A stretch of 64,000 bases of DNA from positions 124,001 to 188,000 of the forward strand of contig CAJNOJ010000054.1 of the NCBI GenBank assembly GCA_905250025.1, read 5' to 3'. The DNA is from Adineta ricciae. Its lineage: Eukaryota; Rotifera; Eurotatoria; Adinetida; Adinetidae. Shown piece after piece: positions 1 to 11,928 of the stretch; position 1 is the first letter of the stretch, and each line of letters begins with the position of its first letter. The notes beneath the pieces were generated by a model that worked only from the letters and a program-made list of their open reading frames with translations, made no database searches and was not told the DNA's origin. The translations under genes and the position numbers were made by a program.

Positions 1-126
1 TCAAAATTGATATTAAAACTGTATCGTATTACAAATATCTCAACTCGCACCATTTTCTGTGTACATATATCGAAAGAAATACGCAGTTTTCAAAAAAAAA
101 CAGTGTATAACAGTACAAATCGTCGA

Positions 127-781
127 TTAGTTGAACAGCGAACACGAGTGTTTTTTCAAATGACGCTTTTTCAATGATAAGCGTGCGGCGAGAACAAATA
201 AATCCTGTACACCTTCGCGAGTTTTCGCTGAACATTCCATGTAAGCATCAGCTTTAATTTGTGCAGCTATTTTCCTTCCCGCCTCGTTCGTGACGAACGT
301 ATCACCATTCTTCCTTAATTTCTCAGCACGTTGAGGGCCGGCTCGCAGATCTTGTTTACATCCAACCAAGATGACCGGACATTGGTCACAGAAATGTCGA
401 ACTTCAGGATTCCACTTTTCAATAACGTTTGACGCCGATGCTGAAGAGTCAATACGGAAGCAAATCAGGACGACGTCCGTATCTGGATACGACAATGGAC
501 GGAGACGATCGAAATCTTCTTGACCAGCTGTGTCAAACAGTGCCAAAGTTATCTATAAAAACTGCAAAGTTTTCAGTGGAAAAAGCCTCCAAAATTCTTC
601 TTACTCGTTTGTTATCTACTTGAATTTCTGTGGCATGAGTATCAAATATAGTCGGCGCATAATTCGAATCGAATACATCTTGTGTGAATGCATACAATAG
701 AGATGTTTTACCACATCCTCCATCGCCAACAATGACTAACTTGCGACTTTTTTCAACGACTTTTTTTTTGTTACTGGCCAT
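127..781 (-). CDS. Rho-family small GTPase, copy 1
   Basis: A 200-residue Rho-type GTPase, a membrane-associated GDP/GTP switch for actin and polarity signalling. Exons are 781-605 and 552-127; the 52-nt intron sits just before the G3 loop, exactly as in the two paralogues upstream. Visible motifs are the P-loop GDGGCGKT (about residues 19-26), switch I APTIFDTH (the usual VFENY is altered and the Tyr after the effector loop is His), the G3 motif DTAGQE with the catalytic Gln kept, G4 with Cys instead of Asn (GCKQD, also seen in some fungal Rho1 and in Rnd proteins), and G5 ECSAK. The C-terminus is CSLFN, so Cys is fifth, not fourth, from the end and the CAAX prenylation box is lost or irregular. 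The ATG directly follows the AG of a leader intron (782-838). The family call is firm; the exact subfamily is not. Confidence 0.9.
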
Positions 782-1340
782 CTAAACATTCATCAATGTA
801 TTTTGTAAAACATACAATCGTGAAAAATCGAAACTTACCTGTGGTTCCAAATTTTCACTTCCTCTTCGTTTCTATATTTTGTACCGATAGTCTGTGTTAT
901 TATTTGATTCAGTAATTCAATGCAGGCAGCTCTTGCTCTCAAGCTGAGGGAATATTATAATATTTTCGATGTTCGCAGTTCTTTTTTTGTCTTATTTACA
1001 TTATGATTTTCGTCATTTTCTATCGTTTTCTGTCACATCGATTGGTAAAGAAAGCGAGAAAAAAGAGAAGTCATACAAAAATAGAAAAATCATGCGAAAT
1101 CTACAGCAATCAAATGGCAAAGTAAGTAATTTCAAATGTAAAGCAATATTTTTCGACTGTCTACCACAATCAACCATCAAAAACAAAATTTTTGTATTTA
1201 ATGTCGAGTAACGATTCCTTAAAAAAGTCATGAAGATTTCGACTCTCTTTATTAGACGATATCTGCTTAGCTTCATACTCATCAAAAACTGAAAGTTCGA
1301 CAAAACAAACATTTGATATACATAGTCACGTTCATATCGA
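782..1340. other. Spacer between Rho copies 1 and 2, with a leader intron
   Basis: Contains the 5' untranslated intron of copy 1 (donor GTAAGT at 838-833, acceptor TTTAG at 786-782 on the minus strand). The remainder is AT-rich with only spurious short reading frames. Confidence 0.6.
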
Positions 1341-2000
1341 TCAGTGTAAAACACATTTTCGCTGTTTCTTATGACTGCTGCGCTTTTTAAACGATAAACG
1401 AGCGGCAAGCGTGAATAATTCTTGTAAACCCTCACGAGTTTTTGCTGAACATTCCATAAACGCATCGGCTTTGATCTGTGCAGCTAAATGTTTTCCTGCT
1501 TCAGTTGAAACCGGCTTCTCTCCTTGCGTTTTCAATTTTTCGATCGTTCGAGGATCCGTCCGGAGATCTATTTTACATGCAACTAAGATGACCGGACATT
1601 TGCCACAAAAATGTCGCACTTCGGGAACCCATTTTTCGATAATACTGCTCGCTGACACAGGATTATCAACGCTATAGCACATAAGAATCACATTCGTGTC
1701 GGGATAGGACAATGGCCGAAGTCGATCGAAGTCTTCTTGACCAGCTGTATCGAATAGGGCCAGATCGACCTAAATATTGTCAATAAAGTCACGAACAACA
1801 GGTGAAACGTTAGTTTGACATACAGTTTTATTATCTACTTCAATTTCAGCGACATAAGTGTCGAAAACAGTCGGAACGTGATCGGCAGTGAACTCATCGT
1901 CTTTGAATGCGAATAAGAGACATGTTTTGCCAGACATGCCATCTCCTACGACGACTAATTTTCGACTTTTTTGAATCGGAGCCTGGCGATTATTGGTCAT
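1341..2000 (-). CDS. Rho-family small GTPase, copy 2
   Basis: A 201-residue paralogue of the neighbouring Rho proteins; exons 2000-1824 and 1769-1341 with a 54-nt intron at the conserved position. The P-loop is GDGMSGKT (Ala15 of RhoA replaced by Met), switch I is [16 protein letters not shown]3 is DTAGQE, G4 is ACKID and G5 is ECSAKT. The C-terminus is a basic stretch followed by CVLH, a well-placed CAAX box that predicts prenylation and membrane attachment. The start ATG again abuts an AG acceptor preceded by a T-rich run. The shared intron position and order on one strand show tandem duplication; divergence from copies 1 and 3 is substantial, so the duplication is not recent. Confidence 0.9.
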
Positions 2001-2610
2001 CTAAACAAAAATAAGGAGAAGGGTTAAACACTTTTCAAATGCGAAAGGTTTCTTTTTCTGTCTAAAACACTTTCGGATGTAAAAACAACGAGATAATAAA
2101 AAAAATACTCGAGAACACCAAAAAAGGTGATGACATCATACACGCTGGTGCACCTTCTAATTCAACAACGCACTTCACCTCTGTTATCAAAAAAAGGAGA
2201 AAATGACTAGTCCAAATAAAAAATGCTCCATATTCCTTAAGAAAATCGCTGCATCTATGAGAGAATAATAGATCAACGAAATGATTTAATGATGAAATAA
2301 ATATCTAAAATGGTTTTTTTCTCGTTCGTCTATTGACACAAAGATAAAAAGCAACACGTCAGTCTTGTATTACTACCGTTCTCATTTGTTTCATTCTTTA
2401 TATCCATACAATCCATTGAAAACCATATACCACATACTTTCTCTACAATTCAGCGAAAAAACTCATGCATTATTGAAATCTATTCCTTATATAATACGTA
2501 ACAAATAAAAAACGAATAAATAAAATCGATTGGTTATAGAAAAATATAGACAATAACAAAACACACGTGAGGTATGAGAATGAAAGTAAATTGAAAAGTA
2601 CGAATCTGAT
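2001..2610. other. Spacer between Rho copies 2 and 3
   Basis: AT-rich non-coding DNA. The copy 2 start codon is immediately preceded by a T-rich AG acceptor at 2001-2012 (minus strand). Nothing else is recognisable. Confidence 0.5.
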
Positions 2611-3278
2611 TTAATGCAATACACAAGCGGGTTTCTTTCGATATGCATACGAAGGACGTTTTTTTATCGATAAACGAGCAGCGTGGACAAATAAATCTTG
2701 TACACCCTCGCGAGTTTTCGCTGAGCATTCCATGTACGCATCGGCTTTGATTTCTGCAGCTATTTGTTTACCAACCTCAGTCGAGATCGGCCTTTCTCCA
2801 TCTTGTTTTAGTCTGGCGATCGTTTGAGGATCCATCCGAAGATCTTTTTTACATGCAACTAAAATCATAGGACATTTGCCGCAGAAATGCCGAACCTCCG
2901 GCATCCATTTTTCGATCACACTCGTGGCTGATACGGAACTATCGACACTAAAGCAAACCAGAACAACATTGGTATCCGGATAGGATAATGGACGAAGACG
3001 ATCGAAATCTTCTTGACCAGCCGTATCAAACAATGCTAAATCAATCTGCATGAAACATTTGTATCGGTTTTGAACGATCGATACTATTTTTTTTTACTTA
3101 CAGTTTTTCCATCGACTTGAATATCCGCCACATAGGTATCGAAAATTGTCGCGTCGTGAGTCGGAATGAATTTGTCGTCTTTGAATGCAAATAGCAGACA
3201 AGTCTTGCCAGTCATTCCATCGCCGACGATAACTAGTTTTCGATTTTTTCGTACACTACCAGTCCGGTTTGATGCCAT
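2611..3278 (-). CDS. Rho-family small GTPase, copy 3
   Basis: A 203-residue Rho paralogue; exons 3278-3102 and 3045-2611, 56-nt intron. I chose the ATG at 3278 (MASNRTG) rather than an in-frame ATG upstream because it aligns with MASN of copy 1 and gives the same 59-codon first exon as the other two copies. The P-loop is GDGMTGKT; the effector loop reads [16 protein letters not shown], so the usual Tyr34 and Pro36 of RhoA are His and Ala, which could change effector choice. G3 DTAGQE, G4 ACKKD and G5 ECSAKT are intact, and the C-terminus is ACVLH, a canonical CAAX box. It lies head-to-head with the CFAP92-like gene, 580 bp apart. Confidence 0.9.
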
Positions 3279-3858
3279 CTTGAAACGAAAAACACAACGC
3301 GTTTGTTTCAGATTTGTTTTCAAAAATGACTTCGAAAACTACAGAATAGTATAAGCAGATCGAAGTTTGTTATTGTTTGTATATTTATGCAAAGGAATGA
3401 CTGGCATCGGCAACGAACAGGTGAATTTAATGCTGAATCAAAGAGAAAAAGAAAAGCAAAGGAATGTGTGACATACCATCGTTAGAAAACAGAACGAAAC
3501 GAAAGAAAAATCATTACAGATGAATAAGGCTCGGCTTCTGCCTTCATTATATTGTCTACAATCATCGAAATAATATATTCTCAATCTTCAATTGAACATC
3601 AAATGAAACGAAATGAATCGAATCGATTGTTGAAGATCTAAGGGAAAAAAATTTTTTTCTTCCAAATTGTTAGTGCAACAAAGCGACCACTATTTTTTTG
3701 TCTGTTCGTTCGATTTGGATATAAATGTAAGCGTGAGTGTGAAAAATAGTAAAGAGGACAAAACTATGGTTACAACACATATTTAGAAAAAATGCTGATC
3801 AAGAAAGTTTCTTCTCGATAAAAAGAAATAATTAGTAAAATTATAGATTGTTTTTGCG
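3279..3858. promoter_or_regulatory. Divergent spacer between Rho copy 3 and the CFAP92-like gene
   Basis: 580 bp of AT-rich DNA separating two genes transcribed away from each other, so it must hold both promoters. I see no clear TATA box or repeat that can be assigned to either gene. Confidence 0.5.
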
Positions 3859-6800
3859 ATGGAGACAAGTCCTTTGCCGCCAACAGAGGAAATCGAACAA
3901 CAAGAAGTGATAGACACTCAACCCATTGCTCAGATTACACATGTGGATATTCGATTTAGTCTTGCTTTAGCTGTACCTGCTAGTAAGTGGAATTTGTTAA
4001 TCAATCAACGATTTCATGAAGATTTCTTATCGGAAATTTTCTCTTCAATCGTTTTTTTTCTATTAGTATTTGAATTAACCATCACTGAACATAAACAAGA
4101 GGTTTTTAATGCGTGCTATTCCACATAGATCACTTTGCAGTGAATCTCCTATACACTCAAAACCTTTCTCTACCCTTGAAAGTCACTTTTCCTTCTCATT
4201 CGAGTTCATATTCACGTAGGTTCTCCGTCATCGCACAATGAATCTTCTGTTCTAACCAATAGTCCAGCGAAAAATAAACGAACACCCGAAACAACGAAAA
4301 TCCAAGTAAAATTCCATTCTTTTACATTATGTTGGTTCGCAATTTTCGCGTAGGGATACTATCGCGTTGAATATTCATTGATACCCGGCACACCCAATGT
4401 CGCTTTTGACATCGTTGTCTTTCGAGCAGCTGCAAAAATCTATCCCGATGGTCAGAGAGCCTATGTTATTCCAATATGGCAAGATGACAATGATAATGCT
4501 TGGATTGTCTGGAGTCACATGTAAATATTTTCTTCGATCGAGTTCTTTCCTTTATCTGTGTGTATTAGTCATAAACTGGACTTGAACCGTGAACAGTTGT
4601 TAGCGTTATTAGAACAGAAAATTCTGGTGAAAATCTGGGAGGGAAGAGATTTTTGTACAGTACGGACGAAATTAGACAAACCTCGAATCGGTCGTCTTCC
4701 AGCAAATTCAACAAGTAAGCTCGACATGTTTTTCATTCATTCGAATTCATACTTGAATTGTCATAGATGAAGATGATGAAAATTCACCAAAAAATATTGT
4801 ACAAAGTATGGCACAGAATTATGCGGATAAATGGATAGCAAGGCCGTTGTTGTACAAATTACAACGAAAACTGCCAATTCAAGTCGCACCTCCAACACCA
4901 TTCTTACAAAAGAAAAGTACGTTGAATCGATTGATTCGCCTTTTGAGGAATCTGAAAAGTTTTAGTTTATGAGATGGAAGATACAAGACCAGCGGCACCT
5001 GTTTCACCGGAGGCTTTACTTGAAACATCAATGGAAAGTTTGAGGTAGGTTCGATTAGGATTCAGATGAAAGCAGAGACAATTTCTGTAGTGGAGAGCCT
5101 AAAACAGCACTTGATGAAACGACAGCTCGATCAAATCCAAGTCCTCAACATGGAATTTTGAAGAAAGGTGTAGAAAAAGCTGAGAGTAAATCAATGGAAC
5201 GCGTCACTCACAAAAAAGGTTTGTTTTGTTAACATTTGCACGACCGAAATGTTTTTTTTTCACTGGAATTTCACAGGACCCAAATCCAACAAACAAAACG
5301 AAGAGAAAAAGCTTAATGGTATCGCACAAATCATTATCCCAAGCAACTTGATCTTCGCCGGTAAAATATCCATCAACTATCAAATCTATTTCTGTTCAAT
5401 GTAATCAATTCTAGGATATAAAATCATTACTTATCGTCTTCCTGATGATTCCTCTTTACCACATACGATTCAAGATTGTTTTGCTAGTATCAAAATCGAA
5501 GATCCTCAATCACTGCATACAGCTTTAGCTAAGGAATTTAATCCATTGACTATCACAATATGTCATGTAGAAAATATGCCATCAACACCGATTTCCTATA
5601 CGGAATTAAAACAAAGGTTGAATTTTGTTTAAATATTCGTAAATTTCTACCTGATGTTCATCTGTAAAGATGTGAACCAGTCTATTGTTCTTATCAGTTA
5701 TTCAATCAACCTGTTCATCAAACATCGAGAAAGTCCCAGGCACGTCATATCCATTGGCCTGATACTCATGTCTATCTGACCAGTAAATCCAAATTGAATT
5801 TCTGTTTCCATCGATTAATTTTTTTCCTTCAAGATCTAATCGATGAAAGTCTCCTGAACCAATTTCGAAATTCACCAATTCTTAATATCGAGCTTCATGA
5901 TCGAGACGAATGTGAACAAACTCGACGACGTGTTGGAAGTGTTTTTGGTTCCGAAAATACCGACGAAAACATTGGAAGAGTTTCAGGTACATTCATCATT
6001 TCACTATTAGCATATCTCAATCCCACTTTTACCATTCAGGTGGTCCTAAATATCACAAGTCGAAGGACGAACTCAATTGGCATCCGTATGGTTGTGTAAG
6101 ATTAGATTTAACCGAATTGTGGTTAGGACAAACGTCATTGGAGTTTTATACTCCTGTTGTTCCATGTCATGCACCAGAAACTCACTCTGGTAAATCAATC
6201 ATTATTGCAGAAATTCGAATCAGAATAGTTTTTGTCTTTAGGACGAGCCTCGAATGGCACTCATTCAGTTTTGAACGAAAATTTAACTATTCAACAAGGA
6301 GATTTTCTTTCCAGTGGTACTCAGATGAAAATTGTCGTACGATTAGCGAAACCATTAGTACCACAAATCGAACATCGTCTTCTAGACGATCGACAATTAC
6401 CGACGACAGTTGTAAGAATAGTCTTTCGTGAAGAGACTCAATTGACTCTCCTTGATTTAGGTCGCACCATTCACTCGAATCGTTTTCATTTTCTCCTATG
6501 ACAACACAACGTTTCTGACAGCACTTCAAACTTGTATTCGAGTATTGAATGCGAAAGCATTAGGCTTCGATCATCAACCCATTCATGCACAAGTTACAAC
6601 GCTGTCAACATATAAACTAACTGAGTAAATATTATTGAATGATGATGATGAACAAGAGTTTCATGAAGTGATTTTAGTATTCAACAAGAAGATAAAAACT
6701 TGCATATTATCACTGGATTCCATTTATTCGATGATGAACAGCATATCTTTGTTCTTGAAGGTCGAAAAGAAGAAGCGATTGATCTTCTCTATGAAACCGT

Positions 6801-8746
6801 ACCTAAACTAAAAGGGCAAAGTAAAGTAACCATGATTGATACCGAAAAAATGAATGTTGTTTAAATCTAGACGTGGAAATTCTTTATGACTCATCGGTAC
6901 ATTTCAACAAACGTCTCTATGTAAAATTCGGTATTGACATCACACATATTCGTTTATCTCGAACATTGCATAACATTGTTTCACAACCGTTAATCTATGT
7001 TCGAGATAGTTTAACCAAAGAAACATTCAAAGCTCTTAAAAAATTACATGAAGTTAGTGTACAAACTTCGATTCATTTCCACCGATTTCATTCATATGGT
7101 TCTAGCTCGTGCTTGTACATAAATTGAATTCATCTGCTCGACACCGACTGTTTCCAACCATGGAAATGATCACATCACTGAACAAAGACTTCGGCGTGCC
7201 TTTAACAGAAAATGAAATCAAATGTAAAATCTATTGGAACACATTCTTCGCTCTATATCAACCGTTTCCATTTAGTATTTTCAAGCGATGATCGATTGCC
7301 ACCAACACCGTCAAGACCAACATCATCTCAACATCCAATCGAAGAAGCACATCGAGAAACTGAATACAATCATAGCACATATACCGAACCAGTTAAAGAG
7401 CAAACTATGCAATCGAAGAATGATATTCAACGACCGCAGATTAACTTTGTTGCGAGAAATATGGAACATATTCGATTAGCAAGTTTAAAAAATAAGTAAG
7501 AAGATTTCAAAACAAAAGAAAAAACACCATTCGCTTCGTTATTTTGTAGAGAAGATCGTCCGATTGATGATACACTTCTGTTTACAACAACAGGCTCAGT
7601 TTACCCATACAGTTCACAGAGATTGAATTCCACTGAAAATGCTTTGGAACAAATGCGAACTTATCTCAAAGAAGTCTGTTGAAATATTTATCATCGATTT
7701 CATTGCAGAAAACTCTTTCTCTTCGAATAGACTCATCATTCGGCTTCGTGTTCATTCAATCCTGATTATCCTTCGCTTACCTATTCACCATATTCAAACG
7801 AAGAAACAACCATGGATTTTCATCACAAACTTCGTTTACCATTTGACTTTGATTTAGTTAAATCGAAAGAAGCACTTGCCGATAAATCCATACCCAATTG
7901 GATCGATACAGCAGGATACCGTTCGAGTCGGCAATGCAACGTTCATCCAAAACTACCCGATTTTGCACGACTCGATGAACTATCTAAAGTAAATCTTTCT
8001 ATTTCTCAAAAAAGACTTCACATCTTTTCTTTAGCCACCACATGAATGGTACCAACAGTCTATTCATGACAGTCAATCGCCAATCATCATTCGTGAACCA
8101 TGTAAATGGATTCATCGAAAGAGCGATTTCGATCGATGGACACAAGCTCCACCTTTAGTTCGAAGTATATCCGCTCATTGGCAAACCGAACATGAACTGT
8201 CCCGAACAACATCTTTACCATCCACTTCAACCGTCGTCGTTGCTGATTCGCGAATGCATTTTCTTCGGCGATCAGCTCAAACAGAAATGATTAATGAAGG
8301 ACGATTATCAGCTAGCCAATTAGACCGTTTAACAGGCATTCTTAAAGATAAACCCATCAAAAAAGGTCTTCTCTTACCGAAATCATACACAAGGTAATAG
8401 ATTCAAATTTCATAGCGAATTCCGTTGTATTGAATCAGTTCGAAAGACGATCCACATGATATTTATTAAATTTAGATATTTAAAAACATACGCAAATAAA
8501 TCATAAGAGAAGTAAATGAATAAAAACGTGTCTTGATTCTCTGATATTTCTTCTTTTGTTGTGTGCAACTAATTGCATGATTTTTCAGCGAGAAAACCGC
8601 GCAACATTTTCATTTTCTTTTTTTGTGTTTCTTTTTTTAGACAAGACGGATGTCAATCAGCTCCATTAGTCTCTTCGAATCCTTCCAATCACTGCATGTC
8701 TTCACAAACCCGAAATCTCTTACCTGTCTTCATTGATCTCTGTTAA
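3859..8746 (+). CDS. DUF4550 / CFAP92-like ciliary protein
   Basis: Large gene, about 1141 residues. Exons: 3859-3982, 4220-4305, 4354-4520, 4569-4714, 4767-4916, 4966-5044, 5091-5218, 5277-5360, 5415-5616, 5670-5782, 5834-5986, 6040-6189, 6242-6411, 6461-6624, 6678-6820, 6871-7052, 7106-7223, 7276-7495, 7550-7673, 7731-7988, 8035-8393, 8641-8746; phases agree throughout. The early part (RVEYSLIPG, FDIVVFRAAAKIYPDG, WIVWSH, LLALLEQKILVKIWEG) looks like the DUF4550 domain of KIAA1257/CFAP92, and later blocks (NPLTITICHVENMPSTPISY, PVYCSYQLF, LNIELHDRDE, WHPYGCVRLDL, IITGFHLFDDE) resemble its C2-like core. The role would be in the motile cilium; its molecular function is unknown. The last exon needs a 247-nt intron; without that splice the frame stops at 8395-8397. 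Family recognition is from memory. Confidence 0.7.
4067..4101 (+). other. Possible alternative exon of the CFAP92-like gene
   Basis: Inside the first intron a stretch after a good acceptor (TCTATTAG) continues exon 1 in frame as IFELTITEHKQE, which reads like part of a C2 beta-strand. No donor keeps the frame into the next exon, whereas direct exon 1 to 4220 splicing does, so this is either a retired exon, an alternative exon leading to an early stop (TAG at 4126-4128), or chance. Confidence 0.25.
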
Positions 8747-9957
8747 CTTTCATTCTGTCAAATAAAACGATGAATAACTTTGAATCAATGATATGTCTAT
8801 CGAATTTTCGTTAATTTCTTGTTCGAAACGAAATGCGTATAGACAATCAATCGATTTTGGAGCACAAGTCATTTTTCCTAGAAACAAATCATTGTTCTTA
8901 TTATCGATCACTTACTTTTCTTCTCTTCGCTGTTTGTTAATCACTCGACATCATGACAACTTCTTCTTCTTATATACTTGGCCAATACCTGATCGTTCCT
9001 TCTTCTTCTTCTTTCTCTTTCTATACTCACGAAATCGGTACAAACATGCAATCAGTTAGATGATTAATTTCAGAGAAGGAGATGTTGATAGTAAATGACA
9101 CATTTCATCTGTAATTTCATTGGTAAGTGTTACGTACGAAAAAAGGAAGTCGACAGTTCAATGACGATTCAGGTGGTAGTAAATAGTAAGTGAAAAAGAT
9201 GATAAATGACATGGAAGATTATAGTTTACGATTTGTTCTTTTCTCAATGTTGTAGGGGAAAGTGCGAGAGAGAAAAGCTTCATTATGATTTTCTCATTTG
9301 AAGAAAAAGAAGAGAATGTTTCTATGCGAGAAAAAGAAAAGTGTTCGATAATCGATTGTTGATGAGTTCCTATATTTGTGATCAGTGAAGCTAATCACGT
9401 TTTTATGATGCGAAAACGAAAGAATAGCATTGCCGATTGAATGGATTTATGATTCTAAAATGATTTTTAACGATTGTGTAGGTGCTGTTTGGCTGCAATT
9501 GAATAGACGATGATCATTCAGTGAAATTGATTTGTCATCAAGTTTTCACGAAGAAAAAGACACGAAGGTTGCTTGAGAATGTATTCATCTCATATGAAAT
9601 GCAAAAGAGGTGAAACGCCAGATGGACGGCACTTTTCTTTCTTTTTTCCCGGATTCAATCGAGAATAAAATTATCAAACGAAAAGAGAAATGCGACATCT
9701 TTTCACATCATGATTGACCAAGATAATGGTTATTTTCATTAAAACAAAGGAAAGTCACTCAGGTTTCTGTAAATAGAAGTGATTCTTAAACGACAACACA
9801 TCTATTCAAATGTAATTTCACTTTGATAAGGAATGAGTAATATGAAGCCATAGTGCGTTTTTTTTTCTTCTGAAGAATTTCTCGATCGAGCACATGATTA
9901 CAATGGCGTGGTTTCTTTTTTCATTCAATTCAACTGAAATTACTTTTCTCAATCAAA
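8747..9957. other. Upstream region of the small-gene copy 1
   Basis: About 1.2 kb without a convincing gene, almost wholly repeated at 10694-11928. It has pyrimidine-rich runs (TTCTTCTTCTTTCTCTTTCT near 9000) and many ATG-initiated shadows. It presumably holds the promoter of the small gene. Confidence 0.5.
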
Positions 9958-10226
9958 ATGTCGACAGAAAAGTCTCCGAGTGGTGAACAGTCCACCGAAA
10001 CTGAACGACAAGGTACAGCAGGTACCGTCGGCGAATTAGCAACACAGAATCAAACAGGAGGTACTGCTGGACAGACTGGCAGTGGAACAGGTACTGCCGG
10101 ACAAATTTTACCAACTGCAACCGCTCAAAGCAGTATGTCAGCAACATCAAGTAAAAGATTTACTCTTTCATAGCCTAAAATTGAGCTGTTTATTTAGGTA
10201 CGGGTGGTGCTGGACAACCAACGTGA
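9958..10226 (+). CDS. Small Gly/Thr-rich hydrophilic protein, copy 1
   Basis: I do not recognise this gene. Exons 9958-10150 and 10198-10226 (47-nt intron, GTAAAAG...TTTAG) encode 73 residues. The protein is nearly all small and polar residues: Gly and Thr are each roughly a fifth or more, with Ala, Ser and Gln; there is no Cys, His, Asp or aromatic residue, no signal peptide and no membrane segment. A loose repeat TAGQTGSGTG recurs. High Gly content, hydrophilicity and disorder match the general 'hydrophilin' description, so a stress or desiccation role is possible, but this is inference. The coding differences from copy 2 are mostly silent or conservative. It is a complete gene with its own upstream region of over 1 kb, duplicated as a unit. 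Confidence 0.7.
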
Positions 10227-10587
10227 CCAGATGATATCATCTCGACTGACTAAATCATTTTCTATTCCAGCAACATCAATTCAATAGTTCTTTTTTTTCG
10301 AATTTCATTGTACATAGACAGAAAAGTATTGTCAGTTGTCATGGTTATAATAAACAGACACATACTACAACTAAATAAACAACTACATTAGAGTGATTTA
10401 TGATCTTCATCTTGCTTACTACTCTCTCGTCAGCGCTCTTCAGTTGTATATCACATACATATGCAATTCACAGTTAAAGAGTANATTCTCTGATATTTCT
10501 TCTTTTGTTGTGTGCAACTAATTGCATGATTTTTCAACGAGACAACCACGCGACATTTTCATTTTTTGTGTTCCGTTTTTTTTTTAG

Positions 10588-10693
10588 ACACGACGGATGT
10601 CAATCAGCTCCATTAGTCTCTTCGAATCCTTCCAATCGCTGCATGCTTTCACAAACCCGAAATCTCTTACCTGTCTTCATTGATCTCTGTTAA
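10588..10693 (+). pseudogene. Orphan copy of the CFAP92-like last exon
   Basis: Unit 2 carries a second copy of the exon at 8641-8746, with acceptor TTTTTTTAG and the same stop (CTCTGTTAA). It is cut off from the rest of the CFAP92-like gene. Most of the few differences from the original change the residue (Gln to His, His to Arg, Ser to Leu), as expected for an exon no longer under selection. It could serve as an alternative terminal exon only if transcripts read through unit 1. Confidence 0.6.
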
Positions 10694-11928
10694 CTTCCAT
10701 TCTGTCAAATAAAACGATGAACAACTTTGAATCAATGATATGTCTATCGAATTTTCGTTAATTTCTTGTTCGAAACGAAATGCGTATAGACAATCAATCG
10801 ATTTTGGAGCACAAGTCATTTTTTCCTAGAAACAAATCATTGTTCTTATTATCGATCACTTACTTTTCTTCTCTTCACTGTTTGTTAATCACTCGACATC
10901 GTGACAATTTCTTCTTCTTATATACTTGGTCAATACCTAATCGTTCCTTCTTCTTCTTTCTCTTTCTATACTCACGAAATCGGTACAAACATGCAATCAG
11001 TTGGATGATTAATTTCAGAGAAGGAGATGTTGATAGTAAATGACACATTTCACCTGTAATTTCATTGGTAAGTGTTACGTATGAAAAAGGAAGTCGACAG
11101 TTCAATGACGATTCAGGTGGTAGTAAATAGTAAGTGAAAAAGATGATAAATGACATGGAAGATTATAATTTACGATTTGTTCTCTTCACAATATTGTAGA
11201 GGAAAGTGCGAGAGAGAGAGAAGCTTCATTATGATTTTCTCATTTGGAGAAAAAGAAGTGAATGTTTCTATGCGAGAGAAGAAAAATGTCCGATAATCGA
11301 TTGTTGATGAGTTCCTATATTTGTGATCAGTGAAGCTAATCACGTTTTTATGATGCGAAAACGAAAGAATAGCATTGTCAATTGAATGGATTTATGATTC
11401 TAAAATGATTTTTAACGATTGTGTAGGTGCTGTTTGACTGCAATTGAATAGACGACGATCATTCAATGAAATTGATTTGTCATCAAGTTTTCATGAAGAA
11501 AAAGACACGAAGGTTGCTTGAGAATGTATTCATCTCATATGAAATGCAAAAGAGGTGAAACGCCAGATGGACGGCACTTTTTTTTCTTTTATCCCCCGGA
11601 TTCAATCAAGAATAAAATTATCAAATAAAAAGAGAAATGCGACATCTTTTCACATCATGATTGACCAAGATAATAGTTATTTTCATTAAAACAAAGGAAA
11701 ATTGCACAGGTTTCTACGAATAGAAGTGATTCTTAAACGACAACAAATCTATTGAAATGTAATTTCACTTTGATAAGGAATTGGTAATATGAAGCCATAG
11801 TGCGTTTTTTCTTCTTCTGAAGAATTTCTCTATCAAGCACATGATTACAATGGCGTGGTTTCTTTTTTCATTCAATTCAACGAAATTCTTTTTCCTCAAC
11901 TTAGTCGAACGCGCTTTTTTCAATCAAA
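10694..11928. other. Upstream region of the small-gene copy 2
   Basis: Repeat counterpart of 8747-9957; no gene of its own is visible. A short extra segment (CCTCAACTTAGTCGAACGCG) just before the gene is absent from copy 1. Confidence 0.5.

Larger units (their letters stand above)
8535..10483 (+). repeat. Tandem duplication unit 1 (1949 bp)
   Basis: Direct repeat, copy 1. It starts GATTCTCTGATATTTC and ends CAGTTAAAGAGTA. It spans the last intron and last exon of the CFAP92-like gene plus a complete small gene at 9958-10226. The next base (10484) is an N and unit 2 starts at once. Similarity is high over the whole length, with scattered substitutions and small indels. Confidence 0.95.

Noticed and set aside
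1013..1465. 150-residue open frame on the minus strand
   Set aside because: It overlaps Rho copy 2 in another frame and its downstream half is plain AT-rich spacer; no similarity or splice sites.
8793..11043. Duplicated open frames beginning MSIEFSL and MRIDNQS in the two repeat units
   Set aside because: The frames differ by indels between copies and consist largely of Phe/Leu/Ser from pyrimidine runs; the conservation is explained by the duplication.
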